This document shows, piece after piece, positions 46,713 through 57,442 of a DNA stretch of 64,000 bases. The position numbers and the translations under genes are program-made. Source of the stretch: Cyclobacteriaceae bacterium (GTDB taxonomy: Bacteria > Bacteroidota > Bacteroidia > Cytophagales > Cyclobacteriaceae). The notes beneath the pieces are model-generated. The model saw only the letters and a list, made by a program, of their open reading frames with translations. It was not told the DNA's origin and did not search any database. The stretch's first letter is position 1, and each line of letters begins with the position of its first letter. The stretch is taken from assembly GCA_019638285.1 (NCBI GenBank), contig JAHBUB010000003.1:62001-126000 (forward strand), given 5' to 3'.

Positions 46713-49049
46713 ATGTCAAAGAATTTAGTTATTGTTGAATCACCCGCAAAAGCGAAAACGATTGAGGGTTACTTGGGTAAGGATTTTAAGGTTACCTCGA
46801 GCATGGGACACGTGCGCGATTTGACCAAAGGAAACAAAGCCATTGATGTAGAGAATAACTATGCGCCCACCTATGAGGTGAGTCCTGAGAAGAAGGATAT
46901 TATTAAGCAGTTGAAGAAACTGGTAAAGGAAGCTGAGATGATCTACCTGGCCAGTGATGATGACCGTGAAGGAGAAGCCATATCATGGCATTTAAAGGAA
47001 GTACTCGATCTGAACGATAAAAATACAAGACGCATTGTATTTACTGAGATTACCAAAAACGCCATTGATAATGCAATGAAATCCCCACGAGGGATAGACA
47101 TTGATTTGGTGAATGCGCAACAAGCCAGGAGGGTGCTCGATCGATTGGTGGGATTTCAATTATCACCTATCTTATGGAAAAAAATAGGCACCGGTTTATC
47201 TGCAGGTCGGGTTCAGTCTGTTGCCGTGCGATTGGTGGTGGAAAGGGAGCGAGACATTGAGAAGTTTGAGTCTAAATCTACTTTTAAAGTTTCAGCGGTC
47301 TTTGATCTTGGGAAGGGCAAACAATTGGTAGCTGATCTGGCAGAAAAACTTCCGACAGAAAAAGAGGCCCTCGAATTTGTTACCTCTTGCAAAGGAGCAA
47401 AGTTTACTATTAACGATTTGCAAAAAAAGCCGGCCAAGAAAACGCCAGCACCTCCATTTACTACTTCTACATTACAGCAGGAGGCAGGAAGAAAATTGAG
47501 TTTCTCCGTTGTACAAACAATGTTGGTAGCACAGAAACTTTATGAAGCGGGTAAAATCTCGTACATGAGAACCGATTCATTGAATCTTTCTGATGATGCC
47601 GTTAAAAGTGCCACCGAACAAATCGCAGGTGCCTTTGGCAAAGAATTTATTAAGACACGCAAGTTTAAAACAAAATCCTCAGGTGCGCAGGAAGCCCACG
47701 AAGCCATCAGGCCGACCGATTTCTCTGTGTTGGATCCAAAGATGGATCGCAATGCAAAACGTTTGTATGAATTGATTTGGAAGCGCGCCATTGCCTCCCA
47801 AATGGCGGATGCGGAGCTGGAGCGTACCACTGCGACCATTGGAATATCCACCAACCCACGAACACTTACTGCAACAGGCGAGGTGGTGAAGTTTGAAGGT
47901 TTCTTAAAAGTATATTTGGAATCGAAAGATGATGAAGATGAAACGGACGAGGAAAGTGGGAAGATGTTGCCGCCTTTAAAAGTAGGGCAAGACCTGAAGC
48001 TGGACGAAATGAAAGCATCAGAAACCTTTAGCAGACATCCTCCAAGATTTACGGAAGCGAGTTTGGTGAAGAGATTGGAGGAGCTTGGGATAGGAAGGCC
48101 TTCTACCTATGCACCTACCATTACTACTATACAGAAGAGAGGTTATGTGGTGAAAGAAGCCAGAGAGGGTGTAGAGAGAAATTATCAGGTGATCACACTG
48201 AACAAGGATAAGATAGAAACGAAAACAGCACAAGAGATTACAGGGGCTGAAAAAAATAAATTGTTTCCTACCAACACGGCAATGATCGTGAATGATTTTC
48301 TGGTAGAGCATTTTCCTGATATTACTAATTATTCTTTTACAGCTGAGATAGAGCAGGATTTCGATGAGATTGCGAGTGGTAAATTGAAATGGCAAAAGAT
48401 GATTGACCAGTTCTATAAACCATTTCACAAAACTGTTTTGGAAACGGAAAAAGTAGAGCGGTCATCCGTAACAAATAAATCCAAAGAGTTAGGCGTTGAC
48501 CCTAAAACAGGGTTGAACGTTTACGCAAAATTGGGCAAGTATGGTGCTTATGTTCAATTGGGGGAGAACCCCGAAGATGGAAAGGAAGGAAAACCGAGGT
48601 TTGCCAGCCTGCGTCCAGGCCAGTTTATTGAAAACCTTACGCTAGAAGATGCAACAGTTCTTCTCAAACTTCCTCGGCAAATGGGTGAATTTGAAGAGTC
48701 ACCTGTTGTAGTAAACATAGGCAGGTTTGGGCCTTATGTATTGCACGACAAGAAATTTGTATCCATACCAAAAGATGAAGATCCCTATACCATCACTTTT
48801 GAAAGGGCTGTAGAACTGATAGAGGCCAAAAGAATTGCTGATGCAAATAAGACCATCAAACTCTTTGACGAAAACCCGGATATACAAGTGCTCAATGGTC
48901 GCTATGGTCCTTACATTAAAGCAGGGAAAAAGAATGTAAAAATCCCTAAAGACAGAGAGCCGGCTGACCTCACGCTAGAGGAATGTATTGAATTGGCGGA
49001 AAAAGCTCCTGAGAAAAAGGGCCGCTTTGCAAGGAAGAAAAAGCAATAA
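46713..49049 (+). CDS. topA: DNA topoisomerase I
   Basis: The 778-residue type IA topoisomerase relaxes negative supercoils. The TOPRIM domain has VIVESPAKAKTIEGYLG and LASDDDREGEAISWHL, and the catalytic Tyr lies in SYMRTDSLNL. C-terminal repeats of the TopA zinc-less type (KTGLNVYAKLGKYGAYVQLG, VNIGRFGPYVLHDKKF, LNGRYGPYIKAGKKN) follow, ending in a basic KKGRFARKKKQ tail. Length is normal for the phylum. Confidence 0.95.
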   Translation: MSKNLVIVESPAKAKTIEGYLGKDFKVTSSMGHVRDLTKGNKAIDVENNYAPTYEVSPEKKDIIKQLKKLVKEAEMIYLASDDDREGEAISWHLKEVLDLNDKNTRRIVFTEITKNAIDNAMKSPRGIDIDLVNAQQARRVLDRLVGFQLSPILWKKIGTGLSAGRVQSVAVRLVVERERDIEKFESKSTFKVSAVFDLGKGKQLVADLAEKLPTEKEALEFVTSCKGAKFTINDLQKKPAKKTPAPPFTTSTLQQEAGRKLSFSVVQTMLVAQKLYEAGKISYMRTDSLNLSDDAVKSATEQIAGAFGKEFIKTRKFKTKSSGAQEAHEAIRPTDFSVLDPKMDRNAKRLYELIWKRAIASQMADAELERTTATIGISTNPRTLTATGEVVKFEGFLKVYLESKDDEDETDEESGKMLPPLKVGQDLKLDEMKASETFSRHPPRFTEASLVKRLEELGIGRPSTYAPTITTIQKRGYVVKEAREGVERNYQVITLNKDKIETKTAQEITGAEKNKLFPTNTAMIVNDFLVEHFPDITNYSFTAEIEQDFDEIASGKLKWQKMIDQFYKPFHKTVLETEKVERSSVTNKSKELGVDPKTGLNVYAKLGKYGAYVQLGENPEDGKEGKPRFASLRPGQFIENLTLEDATVLLKLPRQMGEFEESPVVVNIGRFGPYVLHDKKFVSIPKDEDPYTITFERAVELIEAKRIADANKTIKLFDENPDIQVLNGRYGPYIKAGKKNVKIPKDREPADLTLEECIELAEKAPEKKGRFARKKKQ

Positions 49050-49232
49050 CCTCTATTCATTCATCATTTAGTGACAACATTCTTATCTTAGAGAAAAGCT
49101 TACCCCCGAGGTATATAAAGTTTTTCCTGGTATCAGCAGAGGTGTGTCTTCTTGCTTCCAACCATTGGGACAACTTCTGGGTCTAAGGATGAGTATGGGA
49201 TTAATAACCACAATAATATTTTTTTGAAGTAA

Positions 49233-49913
49233 ATGAAGAAACTGGTTGTACTAACAGGGGCAGGAGTAAGTGCGGAAAGTGGCATCCCTACTTTTCGTGA
49301 CTCCGGAGGCTTATGGGAAGGATATGATGTGATGGAGGTAGCCACACCGGAAGGTTGGGCAAAGAACCCAACTTTAGTACTTGAATTTTATAACCAACGC
49401 AGAAAAAAAGCACTGGAGGTGCAACCCAATAAAGGGCATGAAGTGTTGGTGGAACTTGAAAAATATTTTGATGTCACTATCATCACTCAAAATGTGGATA
49501 ACCTGCACGAAAGAGCAGGATCGACACACGTGGTTCATTTGCATGGCAGCTTGTTTGAATCAAGAAGCAGTAAGGACGATGCGCTGATCTATCCCGTCAA
49601 TGGATGGGAACTAAAGTTAGGGGAGAAATGCGAATTGGGATCGCAGCTAAGACCTAATATCGTTTGGTTTGGCGAATTGGTTTATAAAATGGACGAAGCG
49701 GTTCACTATGCTAAGCAAGCGGATATTTTTTTGGTGGTAGGCACCTCCTTACAGGTATACCCCGCAGCTGATCTCATCCAATATACGAGACCGGATACTC
49801 AAAAAATCATTGTAGACCCTAAGAAACCAGATTACAGAATGGGTGACATTGTATTCATTGAAGAAGGTGGGGGAGCAGGAATGGAGAAGGTGAAGAAATT
49901 ACTATTGTCCTAA
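49233..49913 (+). CDS. cobB: Sirtuin NAD-dependent deacylase, zinc Cys residues absent
   Basis: The 226-residue Sir2 protein has TGAGVSAESGIPTFRDSGGLW, TQNVDNLHERAG, the catalytic His in HLHGSLFE, and LVVGTSLQVYPAA. The Tyr-x-x-Arg pair (FYNQRR) is that of SIRT5-like desuccinylases/demalonylases. The zinc-binding segment that usually has four Cys contains only one (GEKCELGSQLRPNIVWFGE), so the zinc is probably missing. It removes acyl groups from Lys in other proteins. Ends overlap the convergent gene by 12 bp. Confidence 0.9.
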   Translation: MKKLVVLTGAGVSAESGIPTFRDSGGLWEGYDVMEVATPEGWAKNPTLVLEFYNQRRKKALEVQPNKGHEVLVELEKYFDVTIITQNVDNLHERAGSTHVVHLHGSLFESRSSKDDALIYPVNGWELKLGEKCELGSQLRPNIVWFGELVYKMDEAVHYAKQADIFLVVGTSLQVYPAADLIQYTRPDTQKIIVDPKKPDYRMGDIVFIEEGGGAGMEKVKKLLLS

Positions 49914-51008
49914 ATTACCGGGAAAAGGAATTCCTGTTTGCTCTGAAATGGTTTTTAAATCCGCGATCACTGAAGCGTTTAGGGGTATGCCGTCTTTTTT
50001 TCTTTTAATTTCTTCCATGCGTTCTGGATCCCCAGGAATAAGCACACCTCCAGTTCCTTTGGCAGGTTTTGTATTTCGCATTACAGAAATCCACTCATCA
50101 ATTCTTTTTTTGAATTCTTGCACTTCCATGAATCCATCTATTTCCATAGCACCGAAAAAATGACCAATGCCCTTGCCCACACTTCTGCTTGGCATTTCCT
50201 GTCGTAATGCAAAGGGTGGAGCAAACGGACCCCAGTTGGCACCACTTAACACCGCTGTGAGTATATCGACCATAGATGCCAACGCATATCCCTTATGCCC
50301 ACCCAGGTCTCGTGTGGACCCGAGTGGTAACAATGCACCACCGTTAATCATGTCTTCAGGCTGCGTACTTAAGCCACCCTCTTTATCGATAATCCATCCG
50401 CTGGGTACATCCTCCTGATGTCGTTTGGCAATTTCTATTTTGCCATAAGCCGCAGCACTGGTGGCCAGATCTATTACCACAGGTGGTTCTTTCAATCCTG
50501 GAAACGCAATGGCGATTGGATTTGTACCCAACATGCGTTCGGCACCCCAAAGAGGTGCAACTAGTTTTGTGGTATTGGTCATTGACCATCCGATCATGTC
50601 GCGCTTAAGGGCCTCCAATGAATAATAGCTTGCGATCCCGTAATGATTTGAGTGGCAAACTGAAATCCATCCCGAGCCAAATTTTTCAGATTTATCCATG
50701 GCCATCTCATTGGCATAATGACCTACCACCAATCCCAGTCCATTGTCCCCATCCACAGTAGCAATGCTTTTCTTTTCTCTTACAATACGGATTTTTGGAT
50801 TTGGATTGATCAATCCTTCTGACAACAAACCCACATAGCTATAAAGCCTCGCTACACCATGAGAATCTATTCCTCTGATATCTGACAATGCCAGTATATT
50901 GGCAGCCAGGGTGGCATGATCTCTCGGAATATTGAAATGGGTAAATACCTCAATGGTAAAATGCAGAAGATTTTCAGGTTTGAATTTTTGTGTTGCGTCT
51001 TCAGTCAC
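49902..51008 (-). CDS. Malate/L-lactate/ureidoglycolate dehydrogenase family (Ldh2-type)
   Basis: The 368-residue NAD(P)-dependent oxidoreductase shows the family motifs DIRGIDSHGVARLYSYV, SNHYGIASYYS, AERMLGTNPIAIAFPG, LGSTRDLGGHKGYALASMVDIL and IPGDPERM. The substrate (malate, sulfolactate, or ureidoglycolate) is not decided. It follows the TlpA-like gene by 4 bp on the same strand. Confidence 0.88.
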   Translation of the reverse strand: MTEDATQKFKPENLLHFTIEVFTHFNIPRDHATLAANILALSDIRGIDSHGVARLYSYVGLLSEGLINPNPKIRIVREKKSIATVDGDNGLGLVVGHYANEMAMDKSEKFGSGWISVCHSNHYGIASYYSLEALKRDMIGWSMTNTTKLVAPLWGAERMLGTNPIAIAFPGLKEPPVVIDLATSAAAYGKIEIAKRHQEDVPSGWIIDKEGGLSTQPEDMINGGALLPLGSTRDLGGHKGYALASMVDILTAVLSGANWGPFAPPFALRQEMPSRSVGKGIGHFFGAMEIDGFMEVQEFKKRIDEWISVMRNTKPAKGTGGVLIPGDPERMEEIKRKKDGIPLNASVIADLKTISEQTGIPFPGNLGQ

Positions 51009-51012
51009 TGAT

Positions 51013-51600
51013 TTACTTGTCTGATTCCGCTTTCAAAAATTGATAAAAGCGTGCGGTATTGAAATTAGTTGTGCCCACTTCCTTAGTCAGGATTTTACCA
51101 TTTTTTGAAATGATAAATGTGGTAGGGATAGAGGGAACGTTAAGCTGTTCGGTAAGATAACCAGAAGGCATGTACCCATTGAATGTGTAGCTCTTATCTT
51201 TTAAATACCTGATAACCTTTTTAAGGTCTTTGTCTTGATCGATGGATAACATTACAAATTCTACATTTGGGTTATCCTTCATTTTGTCATATAGCTTTTG
51301 AATGGTTGGCATTTCGGCACGGCAAGGCCCACACCACGTTGCCCAGAGATTGAGGAAAACTACTTTATTTTTGAATTGAGTAAAATCCAATTTATTGCCA
51401 TTAAGATCCTTTATTGTGAAACCATAATTAAAATCGATGTCTTCTTTTTCCACTTTCGTGGAGGCATTCATAAGACCTGTTTTTAGAATGGCAGATTGTG
51501 CTAGAAATGAAATACTGCTAAGCAGCCCCGTGAAATGCAGTACGACTACAATTAGAATGGCCCCCACCCAAGGCTTTAAAAATTTAATTATTTTAGACAT
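51013..51600 (-). CDS. TlpA/ResA-like thioredoxin
   Basis: The 195-residue protein has an N-terminal membrane helix (about residues 11-35) and then a thioredoxin domain with the active site WATWCGPCRAEMP and the cis-Pro in NVPSIPTTF. It faces the periplasm and reduces disulfides, e.g. of cytochromes. It precedes the Ldh2 gene. Confidence 0.9.
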   Translation of the reverse strand: MSKIIKFLKPWVGAILIVVVLHFTGLLSSISFLAQSAILKTGLMNASTKVEKEDIDFNYGFTIKDLNGNKLDFTQFKNKVVFLNLWATWCGPCRAEMPTIQKLYDKMKDNPNVEFVMLSIDQDKDLKKVIRYLKDKSYTFNGYMPSGYLTEQLNVPSIPTTFIISKNGKILTKEVGTTNFNTARFYQFLKAESDK

Positions 51601-51683
51601 TGTATTCAGCTTTGGCCCGGTTGTTGAAAAGTATTAAACAAAATCTCATTATTTGTTTAATTTGCTGCAATTTACGTCATAAA

Positions 51684-53492
51684 ATGATTCGAACCTTACT
51701 CGCAATACTCTGTTTTGTTTCTCTTGTACCTTCTGCTTTTGGTCAAAAAGTGAAATACAAGGATTTGTTTGTGCTGCTTAATGCCAAACAATACGATCAG
51801 GCAGAGCCTTTCCTTCGCAAATACATTGCTGAGAAGAACGATAACCCGAATGCTTATTTATTCATGGGTATCATTCTTCAGGAAAAGGCGGCTAATAATG
51901 ATGTGCTGAAGCATACCGACATCATGGTCAACAACCTCGATTCGGCAGTCTACTTTTACGATTTGGCTTATAAGGGGATCAATGAAAAAGAGATCAAACG
52001 AAATGATGAGTACTACCAGGCCTACAATAGACGCGACTTACGCACCGGTAAGTTTGGGATAGCGTTGTCGGATGTTCAATTTGATTTGGAGAAAAGGATG
52101 CAAGCACTTAAGGAAAGGAAAGTGTTGGTGCGAGAATTGAAGACCCATTATGATAACGCAGAATCGCTATACGCCAAAGCTCAAATTCTTTTTAAAGACA
52201 TCCAATCAAAATATAAAAATGCAAAGACGCTTTTTTTGCGATCTGATGAAAATACCATTAATGATCTAAAGCGTATTGCGCAGACTTTTGACTCCAGCAT
52301 GCTTGCGTTCAAAAGCTATAAAGACGTATCGTCTGCTTATGGCAATTCCGGACACAATCAGGAGTTGACTTTAAAGGAAATCAGCAATTTGGAAAATGAC
52401 GGAACGACACCTGCTGACTTTATGCAGGATAAGTTACCACTTTGGGATTACAAACGATGGGCAGAAAATTCTATTTCAGGAATAGAGAAAGAGATTGTTC
52501 CTATGCGAGAAAACCTGATTGCTTATGATATAGCGATCAATAAATTAAGGGAAAAATTGAAAAAGGATTCTGTTTCTGTAAAGAATGATCTTACTAAGCT
52601 GGTAGATAAAATTCTTTACGAACAATTAAAAAAATATGATGCTGATCCTATGCCCATGGATATTTTTGGGATGAAGATTGCCGAACTTGGGTATTTATCA
52701 GAGTTAATTAATAATAAACCCTTGATAGATTCAGCCAATGTAAAGTTGAAGTTGGACTTGTTGAAAAAGGAATTGAAAGAAATTGAAGCGTTGGATAGTA
52801 TCTCTACCAAGTTGGAAGCTCGGGACATTGATGCAGATGCATTGGATTATAGCCATTTTGTAAAAAACTCTTATGGAACGCCATCGGTTTTGAAGAGTCT
52901 TATAAAGACAACCAAAGATTTTGCGGATCGCGAGGAGGAGAGAAAGGAGAAAGAGGTTAAACGTTTTACTGAATCGTTGCGATGGATGGTTTCTGAAACT
53001 GATTCTATTCCTTTATTTATGGAAGCCTCTGACAACAGTAAATTCAAACCATTGGTGTTGGTAGAAGATAAATACACTGCCGGTTTTCAGTTTGCTGATT
53101 CGACAGCCACCGGATACTTCTCTACAATAAATCCAGCAAGAAAAGGAGGGATAAATATTTCATTTCCTGTAGACAAGAAGGTTTTTAACAGAAGAAAACT
53201 ACCTGTAACCAAAGCCCTTTCTGCTTCCGATGAAAATGGACAGGTATTTTATATCCTCTTTTTCTCAGAAGAGAAGATACAGGAAAAATTTCCGGCTACA
53301 TTGGCTAAAATATATCGGACAGATGGCCTGGCTTGGAGTAATAACTTTTCTTTTGACCTGCTACCCGTAGAAGTATCGTTTCATGTAGAGTCTGGGGAGG
53401 TAGCGCTAAAAACCTCTAATCCTGCCGGAGAAAGTAAGATGGCCTTTATCGATAAGAACGGAAAGCAAAAGAATACAGGCAACGAAAAGTAA
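51684..53492 (+). CDS. Secreted helical protein of unknown function
   Basis: The 602-residue protein has a signal peptide ending PSAFGQ and then TPR-like and coiled-coil segments (YKDLFVLLNAKQYDQAEPFLRKYI, LYAKAQILFKDIQSKYKNAKTL, KLKLDLLKKELKEIEALD), with a C-terminal beta-rich part (about 470-602). ATG 51684 is used because the longer frame from 51600 overlaps the neighbouring gene start and has no signal. Function not recognised. Confidence 0.75.
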   Translation: MIRTLLAILCFVSLVPSAFGQKVKYKDLFVLLNAKQYDQAEPFLRKYIAEKNDNPNAYLFMGIILQEKAANNDVLKHTDIMVNNLDSAVYFYDLAYKGINEKEIKRNDEYYQAYNRRDLRTGKFGIALSDVQFDLEKRMQALKERKVLVRELKTHYDNAESLYAKAQILFKDIQSKYKNAKTLFLRSDENTINDLKRIAQTFDSSMLAFKSYKDVSSAYGNSGHNQELTLKEISNLENDGTTPADFMQDKLPLWDYKRWAENSISGIEKEIVPMRENLIAYDIAINKLREKLKKDSVSVKNDLTKLVDKILYEQLKKYDADPMPMDIFGMKIAELGYLSELINNKPLIDSANVKLKLDLLKKELKEIEALDSISTKLEARDIDADALDYSHFVKNSYGTPSVLKSLIKTTKDFADREEERKEKEVKRFTESLRWMVSETDSIPLFMEASDNSKFKPLVLVEDKYTAGFQFADSTATGYFSTINPARKGGINISFPVDKKVFNRRKLPVTKALSASDENGQVFYILFFSEEKIQEKFPATLAKIYRTDGLAWSNNFSFDLLPVEVSFHVESGEVALKTSNPAGESKMAFIDKNGKQKNTGNEK

Positions 53493-53771
53493 TGATTTGA
53501 TAAAAGTTGAAAACCCAGGGTATCCCGGCAATTGCCAATCCTGAAAGCAACAATAATACCCTCGATAAGTAAATATTTCAATTTTCAACAACCTCTGTTT
53601 TTGCCTCTTGAGAGGGTGAGCGATCGTTTAAAGCTGATTTGGGCAACTTTTGGGTTACCACTAAAAACTTCAGAGTATACACATTGTCTTGAAACATCAT
53701 CTGTGTACTTTTTATTAAAAAAAGTACTTTTTTTGATAGTATTGCAGTTGGCTTTACCAAAATCTCCCTGA

Positions 53772-56700
53772 ATGAGGTATTTTTTGCTTCCGATCGTTTT
53801 CGGAATGTATCTAACAAACGCATTTGCCCAGCCGGGCAATGACAACATTGCGGGTGCACAAGCCATTCTCCACTCCAGCAATAACTGCTCAGCGGATGCT
53901 GCCTACACTACCGTAAACGCAACAGCCGATCTTATTAAAGGCGGTTGCTGGGAAAATGGCCCAAATTATAATGTCTGGTTTTCATTTGTGGCTACTACTA
54001 CAGAGGTTACCCTGGATCTTAAGGTAGGTGGTTCTGAAGGTACAATGCAGCACCCCAATATGGCATTATGGCAATCGGACGGAACCACCGAAATTCAATG
54101 CGTAAGGAGAATTGATGCTACCACCGATGTTCAAATATCAACAGCAAGCTTATCAATTGGAGACACCTATTACATATCCGTGGATAACTATGTGGGGGCA
54201 GGGTACAGAGGAACGTTCACGCTTTGTATAGATAACACTGTTACCTACGATGATTACAACGGAGCGATTACCATCGTTCACTCTGCCAACAATTGTTCAG
54301 CCAATGCGGCCTACTCCACCATTAATGCAACACCCGATTTAAATGGTGGGAGTTGTTGGGAGAATGGTCCTAACTACAATCGCTGGTTCAAATTTGTGGC
54401 TACTACCGCCAATGTAACACTGGACTTGAAAGTAGGGGGTGCGGAAGGCACAATGCAACATCCCAATATGGCCTTATGGGAAGCAGATGGAACCACGGAA
54501 ATAAAGTGTGTTCGAAGGATTGATGCTACCACGGATGTACAGATTTCTACCTCCTCACTGACTGTCGGGAATACTTATTATGTTTCTGTGGATAACTATG
54601 TGGGATTAGGATATAGAGGCACTTTTACCTTGTGCATTGACAATACAATTACTTATGATGAACCCGCAGGAGCTATTTTAATAAGCGATATACACAATTG
54701 GTGTTCAGCCAATGCAATTTACTCGACAGTAAATGCGACTGCTGATCTGAACAAGGGTAGTTGTTGGGAAAATGGTCCGAACTACAACCGCTGGTTTAAA
54801 TTTATAGCTACCACCAACTTTATTACGCTTGATCTCAAAGTGGGAGGTGTGGAAGGAAATATGCAGCATCCCAATATGGCATTATGGGCATCGGATGCTA
54901 CCACAGAACTTGCCTGTGTAAGAAGAGTAGATGCCAGCACTGATGTTCAAATTTCATACACAAGTTTGGTAATTGGTAGTACATACTTTATTTCTGTTGA
55001 TAATTATGTTGGGCTCGGCTATCGGGGAACATTTTCTTTATGTGCTAATGATGAGCCTTCTTATGATTTTTATCAAGGAGCAATAGAATTGACCGATTTA
55101 AATAATTGGTGTTCTGCCAATGGACAGTATACAACAGTAAATGCAACAGCTGATAAAAATAAGGGAGCATGCTGGGAGAATGGGCCAAACTATAATCGCT
55201 GGTTTAAATTCACGGCTATCTCACCGATTGTGTCTGTGGATATGAAAGTAGGAGGAGTTGAAGGGAGTTTGCAACATCCTAATATGGCCTTATGGGCAAA
55301 CGATGGGACAACTCAATTGGCATGTGTGAGAAGAGTAAATGCAACGACCGATGTAAATATTACCTACAACAGCCTGGTTGTGGGACAAACTTATTACATA
55401 TCCTGTGACAATTATGTGGGACTGGGGTACCGTGGCACGTTTACCCTTTGTGTAAATAATGTAAGTCAAACTTATTATTCCTATGCCAATGGAAGCTGGA
55501 ATACACCGGGATCATGGTCGGCCACAGGCCATGCTGGTCCTCCTGAAACTATATTTTTTCCGGTAGCCGGGGATGTTGCCTATATCCGGGGACATAATAT
55601 AACAGTAGGCGCGGCTGCCAATGCGGGTGAAATAAATATTACCGCAGCAACCGCCAATACATCTCTTACTATTGATAATGCTTCATTAAATGTGAGTGGT
55701 AAAATCACGATGACAAACCCAGGGAACAATTTTACAGGAAATATAAATGTGCAGAACAATGGTGCCCTATATGTTAATGATAACCTGGATATAACCAGAG
55801 CAGGGGGTGATCAGTTACTAGGAGTTACAATCAACTCAGGATCAACCGCAACAATTAATCGTGATTTAATATGGACAAGTAGTGGAGGGACAGTAATGGA
55901 TAACATATTTACCTTAAATGGAACGAGTCAGCTTTTGGTTAACAGAGACATCAAACTGAATTCCACCGGAGGAAGATTGATTCAATTGATTGGAAATAAT
56001 ACATCCAACATAACCGTAGCCCGCGATATCGTTTTCACCGCCACTGCTGCCGGTCAGGAGCAAATACAATTGAACAATTCATCCAAACTTCGTATTGGCA
56101 GGAATTTCGTGAGAGGCGGGACTCCATTTGGATCACTCATCTGCAACAACACATCAATAGTTGAGTTGTTTACCAATACCTATTTACAAACATTGGCTGG
56201 CAGTGCAGGTTCGGGTGGAGATTCTTTTTACTACAACAACCTCATTCTTAACAATACGCGCCTCACAACTCCTCAAATTACATTAGGAGGTGCCGTTACC
56301 GTCAATGGCAATCTCACCCTTACTTCTGGTGTGGTGAGTACTACCGCTGCCAACATTCTAAATTTAAAAAATGCAACGGCAACCACTATTGGCAGTACTT
56401 CAAGTTATATTGATGGACCTATGACTTATGAAGTGGCTACCAGTACACCCAATACCATTCGAAATTTACCTTTGGGTAATAATGGCAGTTACCGACCAGT
56501 TATATTAAGGGTCACACATTCTGATGCTACTTCTGTGGTTTACACAGCCCAACATTATACCCAATCGGCAGGGGCGTTGGGGTACACTCTTCCTGGTACC
56601 CTTGAAAGGGTGTCTGGGGCGCGTTACTGGATCATCAACCGCTCTGCTGTTGCGAACCTCACGAGTGCACAGGTTACATTATACTATGGTATCGGCACAA

Positions 56701-57437
56701 GTGATGGGGTCACCGATCCGTCTAATTTGAGGATTGCCAAAACCAATGGTGCCGGCACAGCCTGGTTTGATGCAGGAGGCACCGGATCGGCAGCTGGCAC
56801 AGGGACGATTACCTCCAGCCCATTTACCACCTTTAGTACATTCACACTGGCCAATGCCACTGGTGGTACAAACCCATTGCCGCTAGAATTAAAGAGCTTT
56901 GATGCTACCTATGATGGCAGTGTGGTACAATTGGAGTGGAGCACTGCATCTGAATTAAACAATGATTTCTTTACCGTGCAGCGATCAATTGACGGACAGG
57001 AATTTCAATCTTTGTTTACCATTCCCGGAAATGGAACAACCTCCGAAGTGCATCACTATGTTGCTTCAGATCCGAATTCCCTAGAGGGCGTTTCGTATTA
57101 CAGACTTCAACAAACTGATTTTGATGGAACTTCTTCTTACTCCGGAATAGTGAAAGTAGACGTATCCTACAGCGGGCAAATGACTTTTGATGTATATCCC
57201 AACCCTACAGAAGGAGCTAATACTTACTTGAAATTCCATGGGGCAGGAGAGCGTACAGATGTTCTAGTCACTGTGCGCGATCTGATGGGTAGAAATATTC
57301 TCACCCTACAAACCACTTCAGTGAAAGGAGGAGTCAGGACAATTCCTTTAGAGGTTGAAAACCTTCCCAAAGGAATTTATATCATAATACTATCAGGAGG
57401 TAGCCGATCTATGAGTAAACGCCTGATGATCAAATAA
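53772..57437 (+). CDS. Secreted protein with four 136-residue repeats and type A T9SS sorting domain
   Basis: The 1221-residue protein has a signal peptide (ending AFAQ) and four consecutive repeats of exactly 136 residues (start bases 53853, 54261, 54669, 55077), each with CWENGPNYN, MQHPNMALW, CVRR and YRGTF. The PPC-like fold is likely. A beta-helix-like region (about 570-870) follows, then a C-terminal type A sorting domain (FDVYPNPTEGANTYL, LPKGIYIIIL, SMSKRLMIK). The type A CTD anchors the protein via the T9SS and A-LPS. The repeats are highly alike (about 70% by eye), suggesting recent duplication. Confidence 0.87.
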   Translation: MRYFLLPIVFGMYLTNAFAQPGNDNIAGAQAILHSSNNCSADAAYTTVNATADLIKGGCWENGPNYNVWFSFVATTTEVTLDLKVGGSEGTMQHPNMALWQSDGTTEIQCVRRIDATTDVQISTASLSIGDTYYISVDNYVGAGYRGTFTLCIDNTVTYDDYNGAITIVHSANNCSANAAYSTINATPDLNGGSCWENGPNYNRWFKFVATTANVTLDLKVGGAEGTMQHPNMALWEADGTTEIKCVRRIDATTDVQISTSSLTVGNTYYVSVDNYVGLGYRGTFTLCIDNTITYDEPAGAILISDIHNWCSANAIYSTVNATADLNKGSCWENGPNYNRWFKFIATTNFITLDLKVGGVEGNMQHPNMALWASDATTELACVRRVDASTDVQISYTSLVIGSTYFISVDNYVGLGYRGTFSLCANDEPSYDFYQGAIELTDLNNWCSANGQYTTVNATADKNKGACWENGPNYNRWFKFTAISPIVSVDMKVGGVEGSLQHPNMALWANDGTTQLACVRRVNATTDVNITYNSLVVGQTYYISCDNYVGLGYRGTFTLCVNNVSQTYYSYANGSWNTPGSWSATGHAGPPETIFFPVAGDVAYIRGHNITVGAAANAGEINITAATANTSLTIDNASLNVSGKITMTNPGNNFTGNINVQNNGALYVNDNLDITRAGGDQLLGVTINSGSTATINRDLIWTSSGGTVMDNIFTLNGTSQLLVNRDIKLNSTGGRLIQLIGNNTSNITVARDIVFTATAAGQEQIQLNNSSKLRIGRNFVRGGTPFGSLICNNTSIVELFTNTYLQTLAGSAGSGGDSFYYNNLILNNTRLTTPQITLGGAVTVNGNLTLTSGVVSTTAANILNLKNATATTIGSTSSYIDGPMTYEVATSTPNTIRNLPLGNNGSYRPVILRVTHSDATSVVYTAQHYTQSAGALGYTLPGTLERVSGARYWIINRSAVANLTSAQVTLYYGIGTSDGVTDPSNLRIAKTNGAGTAWFDAGGTGSAAGTGTITSSPFTTFSTFTLANATGGTNPLPLELKSFDATYDGSVVQLEWSTASELNNDFFTVQRSIDGQEFQSLFTIPGNGTTSEVHHYVASDPNSLEGVSYYRLQQTDFDGTSSYSGIVKVDVSYSGQMTFDVYPNPTEGANTYLKFHGAGERTDVLVTVRDLMGRNILTLQTTSVKGGVRTIPLEVENLPKGIYIIILSGGSRSMSKRLMIK

Positions 57438-57442
57438 GGAGT

